From: JBBTIS01 sp038059855
GTDB lineage: Bacteria; Elusimicrobiota; Elusimicrobia; JACQPE01
DNA: 44,387 nucleotides
Reading direction: 5' to 3'
NCBI GenBank assembly: GCA_964357255.1
Contig: CAYHKQ010000007.1
Span: forward strand, 1 to 44,387
The notes under the pieces are model-generated. The model was not told the DNA's origin and did not search any database. It saw nothing but the letters and a program-made list of their open reading frames with translations. Below are positions 16,116 through 23,200 of this stretch, in pieces (the first letter of the stretch is position 1; each line of letters starts with the position of its first letter). The translations under genes were made by a program, and so were the position numbers.

Positions 16116-16826
16116 TCATTTCTTCGTTCCATTCTGGCTCGACCGGACCAGGGTGATCTCGATTCTCCTGTTTTGCGCGCGCCCTTCCACCGTGGAGTTA
16201 TCGGCTGTCGGCATGTACTCGCCATAACCCACGCAAGCCATCCGCTCTGGCGGCAAATCCTCTTCGTCAATAAAATACTTGAGCACGCGATAAGCCCTCG
16301 CCATGGACACCACCCAATTGGAAACATATTTGCTCCCCTTGGGAATCGGAATATTATCGGAATGGCCCTCGATGACCACTCTGTTGGGCATCGTGCGCAC
16401 GAATCCCGCCACCTCATGCAAAACCGCCTTGGCCCCTGGCTTAAGATCCACGTCGCCGATATCAAAAACAATGGACTCGCGCAACGTAATTTTAATCTTC
16501 TCCTCGGTCAGCTCCACCTTGGTAAACTTTTCCAGATCGCTGTTGGCGCTAAATTTGTCCTGAATTTCCTTGGCTAATTCCTCTTCCTTGACCAGTTTTG
16601 AATGTCTATCCTTGAGTTCCTTGTTCTCCTCGCCGCCGAAGCTCTGCTGAACCTCAGACAAGCCCGCGACAAAAGCCATGCCCTGGTCTGAAATGCTGAA
16701 CGAAAACATCAACAAAAAAAACAACATCAGATAACTCATCAAGTCCCCATAGGTAACCGCCCACAAAGCCCCCTTGTTGAGCTGGGACTCCAAATCGTCC
16801 GGTTCGCTACCGCCAAGACCAGTCAT
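16116..16826 (-). CDS. motB: MotB-like stator subunit 2
   Basis: The 236-aa product has the transmembrane stretch TYGDLMSYLMLFFLLMFSFS with the ion-binding Asp at residue 28. A linker of about 70 residues with charged helices follows, then an OmpA-like domain (about 135-232) with IEGHSDNIPIPKGS, SNWVVSMARA and VGYGEYMPT...NRRIEI. The plug and linker differ clearly from MotB-1 (NYADLMTEL), so this is a separate stator type and not a recent duplicate. It is encoded 18 nt after motA2. The ribosome site (AAAGG) is 14 nt from the ATG and comes from a 9-nt repeat. The phenotype of having two B subunits cannot be read from sequence, but dual stators are known in some flagellated bacteria. Confidence 0.93.
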   Translation of the reverse strand: MTGLGGSEPDDLESQLNKGALWAVTYGDLMSYLMLFFLLMFSFSISDQGMAFVAGLSEVQQSFGGEENKELKDRHSKLVKEEELAKEIQDKFSANSDLEKFTKVELTEEKIKITLRESIVFDIGDVDLKPGAKAVLHEVAGFVRTMPNRVVIEGHSDNIPIPKGSKYVSNWVVSMARAYRVLKYFIDEEDLPPERMACVGYGEYMPTADNSTVEGRAQNRRIEITLVRSSQNGTKK

Positions 16827-16844
16827 AAAATAGAATTTGACCTT

Positions 16845-17642
16845 TTAACCCTTTTGACCCTCTTGACCCGCCGCGCCCAACACGGTCTCGTCCGTCTTTT
16901 GCCGCGAATAGGCCTCGAGATAAAGGCCGATCTGCGAAGGGATCTGCCCCGTAAAAAATATCTTCAACACCCCCTCGGCCATAATCTCCTTGGACGCCTC
17001 CTCCTCAATCGAACGCAAGCGGAGCTTGCCCGACACAGGCACGCAAAACATATTGGCCATCAAAATGCCAAAAAACGCCGTAGACAAAGCCACGGCCATG
17101 GCCGGACCCACGTTTTTTGGATTGGAGATGTTCTTCAAAACCGTCACGATGCCGATCAAGGTGCCGACTAGGCCAAACATGGGAAAAAGAATGGTCATGG
17201 TGCGGTACACGTTGGTAATTTCCAAGTGTCTGGCCTTGATTTGCCTTAATTTCTGGCCCAAAATTTCGCGGGCCAATTTCTCGTCCGACGTCGTCAAGCA
17301 CGCGTCAATCGAAATTTGAAGGAACCCGTCCCCCACCCCTTGTCCGTCGTTCTCAATGGCAAGATTGCCGGACTTTCTGGCCTTCTCAGCCAGTTGAGTC
17401 ACGAGCAAAATAGCCTCGGCCGCGAGGATGCCCCGTGGCTTAAAAAAAACGAAACGCAATGCCTTCGCCGCGTCCCGAAACAAGGCCCACGGCGTGTTGA
17501 CCAAGGTCGCCGCTAGAGTGCCTCCAATCACAAGAACGAATCCATGAAAGTTAAGAAACGCGCTCAGACTCTGAGTTGAAACAAGGCCATACCCAATGGC
17601 CAAAATGCCCACAAGAAACCCCCCAAAAGTTGTCAGGTCCAT
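16845..17642 (-). CDS. motA: MotA-like stator subunit 2
   Basis: This 265-aa four-helix stator protein has helices near 6-26, 32-50, 150-175 and 180-203. The helix-3 and helix-4 proline motifs are FPMFGLVGTLIGIV and MFCVPVSGKLRLRS. The cytoplasmic loop has EKARKSGNLAIEND, equivalent to the MotA Arg/Glu loop. The C-terminus ends GAAGQEGQKG, and the final codons and the stop TAA are part of the 9-nt minisatellite, so the true ancestral end was probably replaced. It starts 32 nt after the FliF/FliG fusion 2 gene with GAGGGTG 5 nt before the ATG, itself part of a repeat. It shares only the family motifs with MotA-1. Confidence 0.94.
   Translation of the reverse strand: MDLTTFGGFLVGILAIGYGLVSTQSLSAFLNFHGFVLVIGGTLAATLVNTPWALFRDAAKALRFVFFKPRGILAAEAILLVTQLAEKARKSGNLAIENDGQGVGDGFLQISIDACLTTSDEKLAREILGQKLRQIKARHLEITNVYRTMTILFPMFGLVGTLIGIVTVLKNISNPKNVGPAMAVALSTAFFGILMANMFCVPVSGKLRLRSIEEEASKEIMAEGVLKIFFTGQIPSQIGLYLEAYSRQKTDETVLGAAGQEGQKG
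16847..16870. repeat. 9-nt repeat forming the 3' end of motA2
   Basis: The plus strand reads TTTTAACCCTTTTGACCCTC and continues TTGACC. It supplies the last codons (GQEGQKG) and the stop codon of motA2 and runs into the motA2-motB2 spacer. Confidence 0.8.
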
Positions 17643-17648
17643 AAAATC

Positions 17649-17674
17649 ACCCTCTTAACCCTTTTTTAACCCTT
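17649..17674. repeat. 9-nt repeat in the spacer before motA2
   Basis: The plus strand reads CACCCTCTTAACCC, then TTTTTTAACCCTTT. The coding strand gives GGGTTAAGAGGGTGATTTT before the motA2 ATG, so the repeat supplies the ribosome site. Confidence 0.7.
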
Positions 17675-19486
17675 TCATGTCGCCGCCTCCAGCGTGGACT
17701 CCGCGAGCGGGTGGCGCATGGAGCCGTCGGCGATCATTTTCTGCGCCATCTTGAGAATCTTGTCCTGCGCCTCTAAAATCTTCTCCTCCGGAGGATGCCC
17801 TGCCATGACCAAAAGCTCCGTCACCGTGGCCGCGGTCTTCTTGGGAAGAGAGCGTAAAATTTTATCCTTCAACTCCTGGGGAGTGATTCCATCCGCGATC
17901 GCCATGGTCAATTCCTGAATCGGAACCTTGGACAGCAGGACGTTAAGTTCCTGCTCCGAAACGTGCAACAAGTCTTCAAAGAGAAGAATCTTCTTGCGAA
18001 TGGAACGAAAAAGAGCGGCGTTTTGAGTTTCCAAATTTTTTAACAGCTTCATTCTCATCATCAAATGGACGGATTCCAACGTCATAACAATAGCCTGCTC
18101 GCCGCCCACCACCCCGACGATGCGCCTCTCGAGTTCCTCCTTGAGCCGGCGCATCACGTCGGACTCGATATATTGCGGACTAGCCATAGCGCCGAGAACG
18201 TCGGAGAGTTTGTCCGGCGGGAGATTGGCCAAAAACGCGTTACGCGTTTCGGGCGGCAGTTTAGCCACGACCAGAGCGACATGAGAGGCGTCCTCCTTGC
18301 CGATTAAATGAAACAGATCCTGGGCGCGCTCAGGAGGAATACGGATGACGAAATCCCCGCCGGCAAGGCCCGGTAAGGCGCCGGAAGCTTCCCCCTGCGC
18401 CCCCCCGCGCGAACCGGTCAGACTGGTCTGCTCAGTAACAGTCTCCCCCATTGTTTTGAGCCGTATCATCGGCAGGCTTTCCCTTAGCCATGGAGGCAAA
18501 TCAAATTTAAGTTCGAGCGAACGATGCCTCATGGAAACGAAAGCCTCGGCAATCTGCTGAAAAAATCCCAGAAGGCCTTTTAAGGCGATGAGGCCCAACA
18601 AGGTCGCACAGGTCAAACCGATCAACAATAAAATGCCGATCGTGGCCCACTGAAGCACAACCCCTAAAAATTTTGAATCCTTAAAAAGCTCCATAATCGG
18701 GTTAGGCATATGAAAACGGGTGATGACCACGCGGTCGCCGCGGTTGGGGTCAATATCCAGAAGCGCCGCCACGAGCGCCTGGACCTTGGTCTCGGAATCA
18801 TTGGCCAGGGAATAATCAAGAGCCACCTTAATAAAAATGCGCTTAATTTCAAGGCCTATGGCATAAAGGAAGCCAGGGTCGGAAAAAGGGAAACCCAGCA
18901 GGGGTTGCGCGCCGTACATTGGCATGCCGGCCTGAGACTGAGCCGGCCCCGCGGAAACCGGCGTAGGCGTCGCGCCGCCGGTGCCCATTCCCTGCATAGT
19001 AAATCCAGGCAAGATATAAGATTGGGCTTGCCCTGTCCCGGCGCCTGCGCTACCAGCCTCCTGAGCCAAACCCGGAAACAGCCATTGATAGCCGCCCGCG
19101 GGCGCGGCAGGGGCGGAGCCTGCGGGATATTGGGCCTGTTGCTGGGCCTGCTGTTGGGCCTGCATCTGTTGCATCTGGGACTGCAGGGAGGCGCGGTTTA
19201 TCTCTCCGGAAAGAAAGGCCTTAAGAGTCTTGTCAAACTCCGCGCGAATTTCTTTGGAAAATCCGACGTCCACCTGGACGAAAACCTCGCTTCTTCCGGC
19301 GCCGAAAATTTTATTAAGATGCTCTTGAATCCGAAATTTCATCTCATGGGAAAGCCGGGCGGAAACATCGAGCACGGTGTTACCGCCGATCTCAATAGAG
19401 TTCAGGGGGCAGGCCAATAAGGCCGGCAGGGCCAATGAGGCCATTAAGGCTTTTGAAATACCGGCACGACGCGACTCCCTGCCCAT
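17675..19486 (-). CDS. FliF-FliG fusion protein 2 with signal/lipobox-like N-terminus
   Basis: This is a second rotor-like fusion. Residues 9-26 (ISKALMASLALPALLAC) form a signal sequence with a lipobox-like LLAC, so it may be lipid-anchored at Cys26 or cut by the ordinary peptidase. At 45-80, HLNKIFGAGRSEVFVQVDVGFS matches the FliF segment. A Gln/Ala/Gly-rich insert follows (100-195). At 215-258, KVALDYSLAND and IDPNRGDRVVITRF match the FliF C-terminal periplasmic motif. The membrane span is at 273-303. FliG middle domain is at about 378-480 and FliG C-terminal domain at about 495-590 (ILLFEDLLHVSEQEL). The acidic pair of the torque helix is replaced by Ser-Glu and ALKGA by AIADG, so it is more diverged than fusion 1 and lacks the TPR tail. 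There is no clear ribosome site. It heads the motA2-motB2 cluster. Confidence 0.82.
   Translation of the reverse strand: MGRESRRAGISKALMASLALPALLACPLNSIEIGGNTVLDVSARLSHEMKFRIQEHLNKIFGAGRSEVFVQVDVGFSKEIRAEFDKTLKAFLSGEINRASLQSQMQQMQAQQQAQQQAQYPAGSAPAAPAGGYQWLFPGLAQEAGSAGAGTGQAQSYILPGFTMQGMGTGGATPTPVSAGPAQSQAGMPMYGAQPLLGFPFSDPGFLYAIGLEIKRIFIKVALDYSLANDSETKVQALVAALLDIDPNRGDRVVITRFHMPNPIMELFKDSKFLGVVLQWATIGILLLIGLTCATLLGLIALKGLLGFFQQIAEAFVSMRHRSLELKFDLPPWLRESLPMIRLKTMGETVTEQTSLTGSRGGAQGEASGALPGLAGGDFVIRIPPERAQDLFHLIGKEDASHVALVVAKLPPETRNAFLANLPPDKLSDVLGAMASPQYIESDVMRRLKEELERRIVGVVGGEQAIVMTLESVHLMMRMKLLKNLETQNAALFRSIRKKILLFEDLLHVSEQELNVLLSKVPIQELTMAIADGITPQELKDKILRSLPKKTAATVTELLVMAGHPPEEKILEAQDKILKMAQKMIADGSMRHPLAESTLEAAT
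19386..19450. repeat. 9-nt periodic sequence encoding the fusion-2 signal peptide
   Basis: The coding strand reads GCCTTAATG, GCCTCATTG, GCCCTGCCG, GCCTTATTG, GCCTGCCCC: five consecutive 9-mers each opening with GCC. They encode Ala-hydrophobic-hydrophobic triplets. GCCTCATTG is identical to a unit of array B at 10325-10535. Confidence 0.65.
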
Positions 19487-19770
19487 ATCACTATAAGTTT
19501 AAGCCCTAATTTATTCCGGCGCAAGGGGCAAACGCAACTTGAGTCAACAAATTTGAGGAATCTAGCATAGAGCGACTCTCTCATGTTAATAACCCGCCCC
19601 GAATTCCCCTCGAGAAATTTGCGGAGCAAAACGAAATTAAAAACAAAGCCCATTTATAGCCGCGCTTGCTGGGACCCTCGGTCGCATGGGCGCGCTCCTC
19701 TTCAATGGCCAGTCTCATGACATGCAGCCCGGCCTGCCCGGCGATGGAAAATTTTTGAGTCAAGGCAGGA
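19487..19770 (-). other. Spacer between the metalloprotease and FliF/FliG fusion 2
   Basis: This 284-bp stretch has no gene I can support. The only short frames are continuations of shadow frames. Just before the fusion-2 ATG the minus strand has TTGCGC, 17 nt, TAAACT, and an overlapping TATAGT 3 nt before the ATG. If the latter is used, the message would be leaderless. No riboswitch and no clear terminator was found here. Confidence 0.4.
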
Positions 19771-20700
19771 TCATTCGCAGCTTGAAACGGGCCGGCCGTC
19801 CTTATCGATGGCGTATTGCGGGCAGGCTTGTTCCCCGGTTTCGCTGCCTGAATTTTCCTGGATGCGTTTGGATGCCTTTCCCTGGCGATCGAGGAATTCC
19901 TCCAGCGTTCGCCGACGCTCCTCTTTTTCCCTGCGGCGGCGCTCGATGTAGGCCGAGGCGCGCTCAGCCCTTGCATCCGGGTCCGCATGGCACTTGTCTT
20001 CTTTAAATCCGCTGAAAATGTCCGCGCAAGCCTCAAGGTTAAACCGGGAATCATCAATAAGGTCTAACGCGTATGCGTCAGCCTCGTCTTCATGCCGGCT
20101 GCAGAGCCGGGAAAATTCAGGGGTTTGACTGAATCGGCGCACCGCCTCCCCCGTGGTTTTTCCTGACCGGCCCAATCCGCCGTTTCGCCTGATCCAGCCC
20201 TGCGTCGCTTTAAGCATTTGCTTGGCATGCTCTTTTTTGATGTGGCCAAACTCATGGGCGATCACGCAGGCGCCCTGGTCGACATTGCCGGCAATCTTGT
20301 AGAAGGCTCTTGCCACTTGAATTTCAGGCACAAACCGGCAGGTCGATGTGTTTGACGAAGGATCGCAGGATTCTTCTGCGTCAAGAGCGGCCGCCGCCGA
20401 GTTTTTAACGGTGTTTAACGAGGGAAGATATTTGATTGTTGCCATGATAAATGAAGGAAGTTTGCTGTCGATTTTTTCAGGCACGCACGCCTGCTGAGCG
20501 GTTGTTTCCGGCGGCCAGTCGCAGACGCCGCACTCCCGGATAACTTCAGACGCGGAGCGTGACGTGCCGCCATAGATTTCAGCGCAAAAGTCTTCCATGT
20601 CAGCCATTTCCAGGCTCCACGAAGATTCCGGCAATGCCAACAATGCGAACAGGCCTATTTTCATCGCTCCCATCAACACGGCCACGGCTTGCGCGCGCAT
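19771..20700 (-). CDS. Exported M48-type zinc metalloprotease
   Basis: This is a predicted periplasmic peptidase. With the ATG at 20700 it has 309 aa. MRAQAVAVLMGAMKIGLFALLALPESSWS is a signal peptide split here only for description: a basic start, a hydrophobic core and a small-residue end. The zinc motif HEFGHIKKEH is at about 149-158. The third ligand lies in SRHEDEADAYALDLI (Glu at about 206), the M48/BepA pattern HExxH...ExxAD. At least ten cysteines outside the core (ECGVC, ESCDP, STCRF, LCSRH) suggest disulfide bonds, consistent with export. The C-terminus is a charged helix (ERRRREKEERRRTLEEFL) and a short Cys-containing tail. Alternative starts at 20724, 20673 and 20664 are possible; no ribosome site decides. 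A role in outer-membrane protein assembly control, as for BepA, is plausible but inferred. Confidence 0.8.
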   Translation of the reverse strand: MRAQAVAVLMGAMKIGLFALLALPESSWSLEMADMEDFCAEIYGGTSRSASEVIRECGVCDWPPETTAQQACVPEKIDSKLPSFIMATIKYLPSLNTVKNSAAAALDAEESCDPSSNTSTCRFVPEIQVARAFYKIAGNVDQGACVIAHEFGHIKKEHAKQMLKATQGWIRRNGGLGRSGKTTGEAVRRFSQTPEFSRLCSRHEDEADAYALDLIDDSRFNLEACADIFSGFKEDKCHADPDARAERASAYIERRRREKEERRRTLEEFLDRQGKASKRIQENSGSETGEQACPQYAIDKDGRPVSSCE

Positions 20701-20859
20701 AGATAAAGGATAGGCCCGCAACATACCGATTTCAATGGGGGTCGTTGCGTAGCAGTCCAACTTTTTTTTTAAACCAAAGGAGACCGCCCATGAGCCAACG
20801 GTTCTATTTAGCCGGGATTCCGCAGTTGACCTCGATTCTCCCTCTGAAACCCCGGACTT

Positions 20860-20970
20860 TTTTGTCCCGTCATTCCGGCGAAAGCCGGAATCCAGACCTT
20901 CTCCGGGTGTGCCTTCACTGGATACCGGCTTTCGCCGGTATGACAAACGCCAAGGGACGTGAGTAGTTAC
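20860..20970. mobile_element. Partial MITE related to the one in motAB
   Basis: The core with both hairpins (ATTCCGGCGAAAGCCGGAAT and ATACCGGCTTTCGCCGGTAT) and the right end GGGACGTGAGTAGTTAC are present. The matching left end is missing or decayed near CTTTTTTGTCCC. The element lies upstream of the metalloprotease. If read through, it gives a spurious N-terminal extension of that frame. Confidence 0.75.
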
Positions 20971-21250
20971 ACGACTCATGCAAAATGATAAAAAGCCGCT
21001 CATGGTGAGCCTGTCGAACCATGAGCCAAGACGCAAAAAACCCTGTATTCATCCTTCGACAAGCTCAGGATGAGCGGAATGCAATGAATTTGCATGAGTC
21101 GTATAGTTACACGACTCATGCAAAATGATAAAAAGCCGCTCATGGTGAGCCTGTCGAACCATGAGCCAAGACGCAAAAAACCCTGTATTCATCCTTCGAC
21201 AAGCTCAGGATGAGCGGAATGCAATGAATTTGCATGAGTCGTATAGTTAC
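20964..21250. mobile_element. Two perfect tandem copies of a 140-bp palindromic element
   Basis: The copies are 20964-21103 and 21104-21243, identical by eye, followed by the 7-bp remnant TAGTTAC. Each has inverted ends ACGACTCATGCAAA / TTTGCATGAGTCGT and is preceded by TAGTTAC, which may be a target duplication. Inside is the pair of palindromic halves also found at 1-173 (GAGCCTGTCGAACCATGAGC and CCTTCGACAAGCTCAGGATG). There is no coding capacity. Identity of the copies implies a recent duplication. Confidence 0.9.
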
Positions 21251-21256
21251 TAAAAA

Positions 21257-23200
21257 TTACTTCATCAATCCGAACTTGATCATGAAATCTTTTAGCGCCG
21301 TGTTCTCGGGTTTGATCTCGATCGCCTTTTTCCACATTTCAGCGGCCTTGTCTCTTAACCCAAGGGCAAAATATGAAGAGCCCATGCGCTCGTAGGCCAG
21401 GGCATTATTAGGCTCGAGCTTGATCGCGTCTTCACAGGATTTAGCGGCCAGGTCAAAGCGGCCCTGGCGGAAATAACGGTCCGCCTCGGCCAGTTTCGAG
21501 CCCACGTTCGCTTCCGGCGAAAGCAATGGTTTATTTTTTTCCTCCTTGCGTCCGGACTCGTCGGCCACGGCATCGTGAATCCGGCGCAGACCCTCGTCCT
21601 GGGGGTCAATGGCGATGGCTTGACGCAACAACAGTAAGGCGCCCTCGGAATTGGCCTCGATGTAATCAGAGAGACCGCGCACGGTAAAAACATATTTTTG
21701 CTTGACCGCGTCCGCGGCGTTCTTGGTCGGGCGCTTCATCTCCTCGCGGCTTAACCTCAAATACGCCAACACCTTCTCGATTTTCTCTTTACGCGAAATC
21801 AGCAGGATGTCGGAGGGATTGAACACCAGGGCCCTGTCAATAAGCCGGGAGGCGCGCACGTAACGCCCCTCGCGGTACGCCTGGGCGACCCTCTCGGAAT
21901 AAACGCGGGAGAGATCTTTTCTCTGGCGATTTCTATCCCGGCCAAACCAAAAACCAAGGGAAAAACGGCTGGAATTACCCAGTTCATGAAGCAGAATCGC
22001 GTAATCGAGCTGGAAGTCCCTGTAGCGCAATCCCATGCCTCCGGTGGTCTGCCCGGCGCCGCCCACGCCGATTCTCAAAGAAGCGGGCCCAAGCCCGTAT
22101 TCAATGCCGGCCCTGAGCGCCGGTCCCTTCTCCTCGAGCTGTCCCGACACTTTCAGCGCGCCTTCGAAGAGGCCATAGCTGGCCCCCAGCGTGACATTAA
22201 GGGGCAATTGATCGTCGGTCCCGGCTCCCGCGTAGAACACGTCGCGCATGACGATTCCGATTTCGCCAAACTTAAAGGCCTTATAATCCGCGGCCAGATC
22301 AAAAGATAAGAGCGAAGAGGAGGCTCCGGGCAGGCTCCTGGTTAAATACTTAAAGCTCCCCCCCAAGGCGAAAGCCGAACCAAACTGATTTCCGTAGCTC
22401 AACCCCAGGCCGTTGCTTTGAAAATCATAATTGCCGACGAGACTGTTATTTTCGTCGCGCTGTTCAATGGCTCCAATGCCCAAACGCACCAGGCTGAGCC
22501 CCAGCGTGCCCACGGACAGCGTGGGGTAGGCCCAACCCATGTAATCATAAGACGCTCCCTCAAACAATTCCGCGTGAAGAAAATTAAAATTCATCTTGCC
22601 AAGATAAGAAAGTCGGGCCGGGTTCCAATAGGCCGCGGTGGCGTCATCGGACAACTCCGTAGCCGCGTTGCCAAGTCCAAGGGACCGCGCGCCGGCGCCA
22701 AAGGTCCAAATATCGCCGGCTCCGCCGCCAAGAGGCTTAGCTAAAAGAGGGCTGAATGCTAAATGCTGAATGCTGAAAAAAATAAAAATAAACTTTAATA
22801 TCTTGCTCTGACTTTTCTTAACAATGGCAGTCAAGATACAAACAAGCTCATCGCATTCCCGAAGCAATGGCTCAGGCGCCTTGGCCAAAAAATCTATTTC
22901 TGAAAACAGTCGAAGCCAATAAAGCGACTCTCGCGCCTCTTTCTTAGCAATATTGGCGCTATGAGAAAAATCTGCTCTCGTATAACCGCCCATGGCTTCT
23001 TCCCAGTTAGCCCCTATTGAGGCGGTAGCACGCACTAATTGCCTTCCAAGTTCTCTTTCAATATACGATCCGCCCATTTTTTGAAGCATTTGAATCACCT
23101 GCACAGCAAAACGGCGACATCTTCTGCTCAAATCCTCCCCCTTCCTCATTATGGGCTGCTTCTCATTCAGCATTAAGCCCTCGGCATTAAGCCCTTGCAT
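21257..23200 (-). CDS. Four-helix-bundle cassette fused to a PorV/UPF0164-type barrel with TPRs (set 0)
   Basis: The open frame has 647 codons. Residues about 18-137 are a four-helix-bundle protein of the 23S-rRNA intervening-sequence type: RFAVQVIQMLQKM, LGRQLVRATASIGANWEEA, KKEARESLYWLRL. Residues 138-157 (KILKFIFIFFSIQHLAF, then SPLLAKP) look like a signal peptide core. From 160 to 430 is the barrel, opening with GAGARSLGLGNAATELSDDA and AAYWNPARLSYL, the UPF0164/PorV signature. From 440 to 647 are TPR-like helices ending WKKAIEIKPENTALKDFMI. The fusion is odd: a cytosolic bundle before a signal peptide should block export, so the barrel is probably made from an internal start (a TTG near 22836 is one candidate) or after RNA cleavage. 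The first ATG overlaps the giant-gene stop (TAATG). A paralogue is at 12888-14555. Confidence 0.8.
   Translation of the reverse strand: MQGLNAEGLMLNEKQPIMRKGEDLSRRCRRFAVQVIQMLQKMGGSYIERELGRQLVRATASIGANWEEAMGGYTRADFSHSANIAKKEARESLYWLRLFSEIDFLAKAPEPLLRECDELVCILTAIVKKSQSKILKFIFIFFSIQHLAFSPLLAKPLGGGAGDIWTFGAGARSLGLGNAATELSDDATAAYWNPARLSYLGKMNFNFLHAELFEGASYDYMGWAYPTLSVGTLGLSLVRLGIGAIEQRDENNSLVGNYDFQSNGLGLSYGNQFGSAFALGGSFKYLTRSLPGASSSLLSFDLAADYKAFKFGEIGIVMRDVFYAGAGTDDQLPLNVTLGASYGLFEGALKVSGQLEEKGPALRAGIEYGLGPASLRIGVGGAGQTTGGMGLRYRDFQLDYAILLHELGNSSRFSLGFWFGRDRNRQRKDLSRVYSERVAQAYREGRYVRASRLIDRALVFNPSDILLISRKEKIEKVLAYLRLSREEMKRPTKNAADAVKQKYVFTVRGLSDYIEANSEGALLLLRQAIAIDPQDEGLRRIHDAVADESGRKEEKNKPLLSPEANVGSKLAEADRYFRQGRFDLAAKSCEDAIKLEPNNALAYERMGSSYFALGLRDKAAEMWKKAIEIKPENTALKDFMIKFGLMK
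22748..23195. mobile_element. IVS-like cassette (four-helix-bundle ORF between inverted repeats)
   Basis: The left end AGGGCTGAATGCTAAATGCT (22748 on) is the inverted counterpart of CATTCAGCATTAAGCCCT (about 23164 to 23181), with a second partial copy CGGCATTAAGCCCT up to 23195. Between them lies the four-helix-bundle frame from about 23149. IVS elements of 23S rRNA carry this protein and have complementary ends that pair and are cut by RNase III. Here the same arrangement sits in a protein-coding operon. No target duplication was found. Confidence 0.65.

Noticed and set aside
206..19486. Interpretation as an ordinary flagellar operon
   Set aside because: FliF is reduced and fused to FliG, and there are no rod, hook, filament, export or chemotaxis genes in this stretch.
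19581..20057. Minus-strand frame of 158 codons overlapping the metalloprotease
   Set aside because: Most of it is a second frame of the metalloprotease gene, which has catalytic motifs. The unique 3' part has no recognisable features.
20701..21036. N-terminal extension of the metalloprotease frame (up to 112 residues)
   Set aside because: It is translated palindromic repeat sequence (RRKPVSSEG, SGFRRNDG). A proper signal peptide starts further in.
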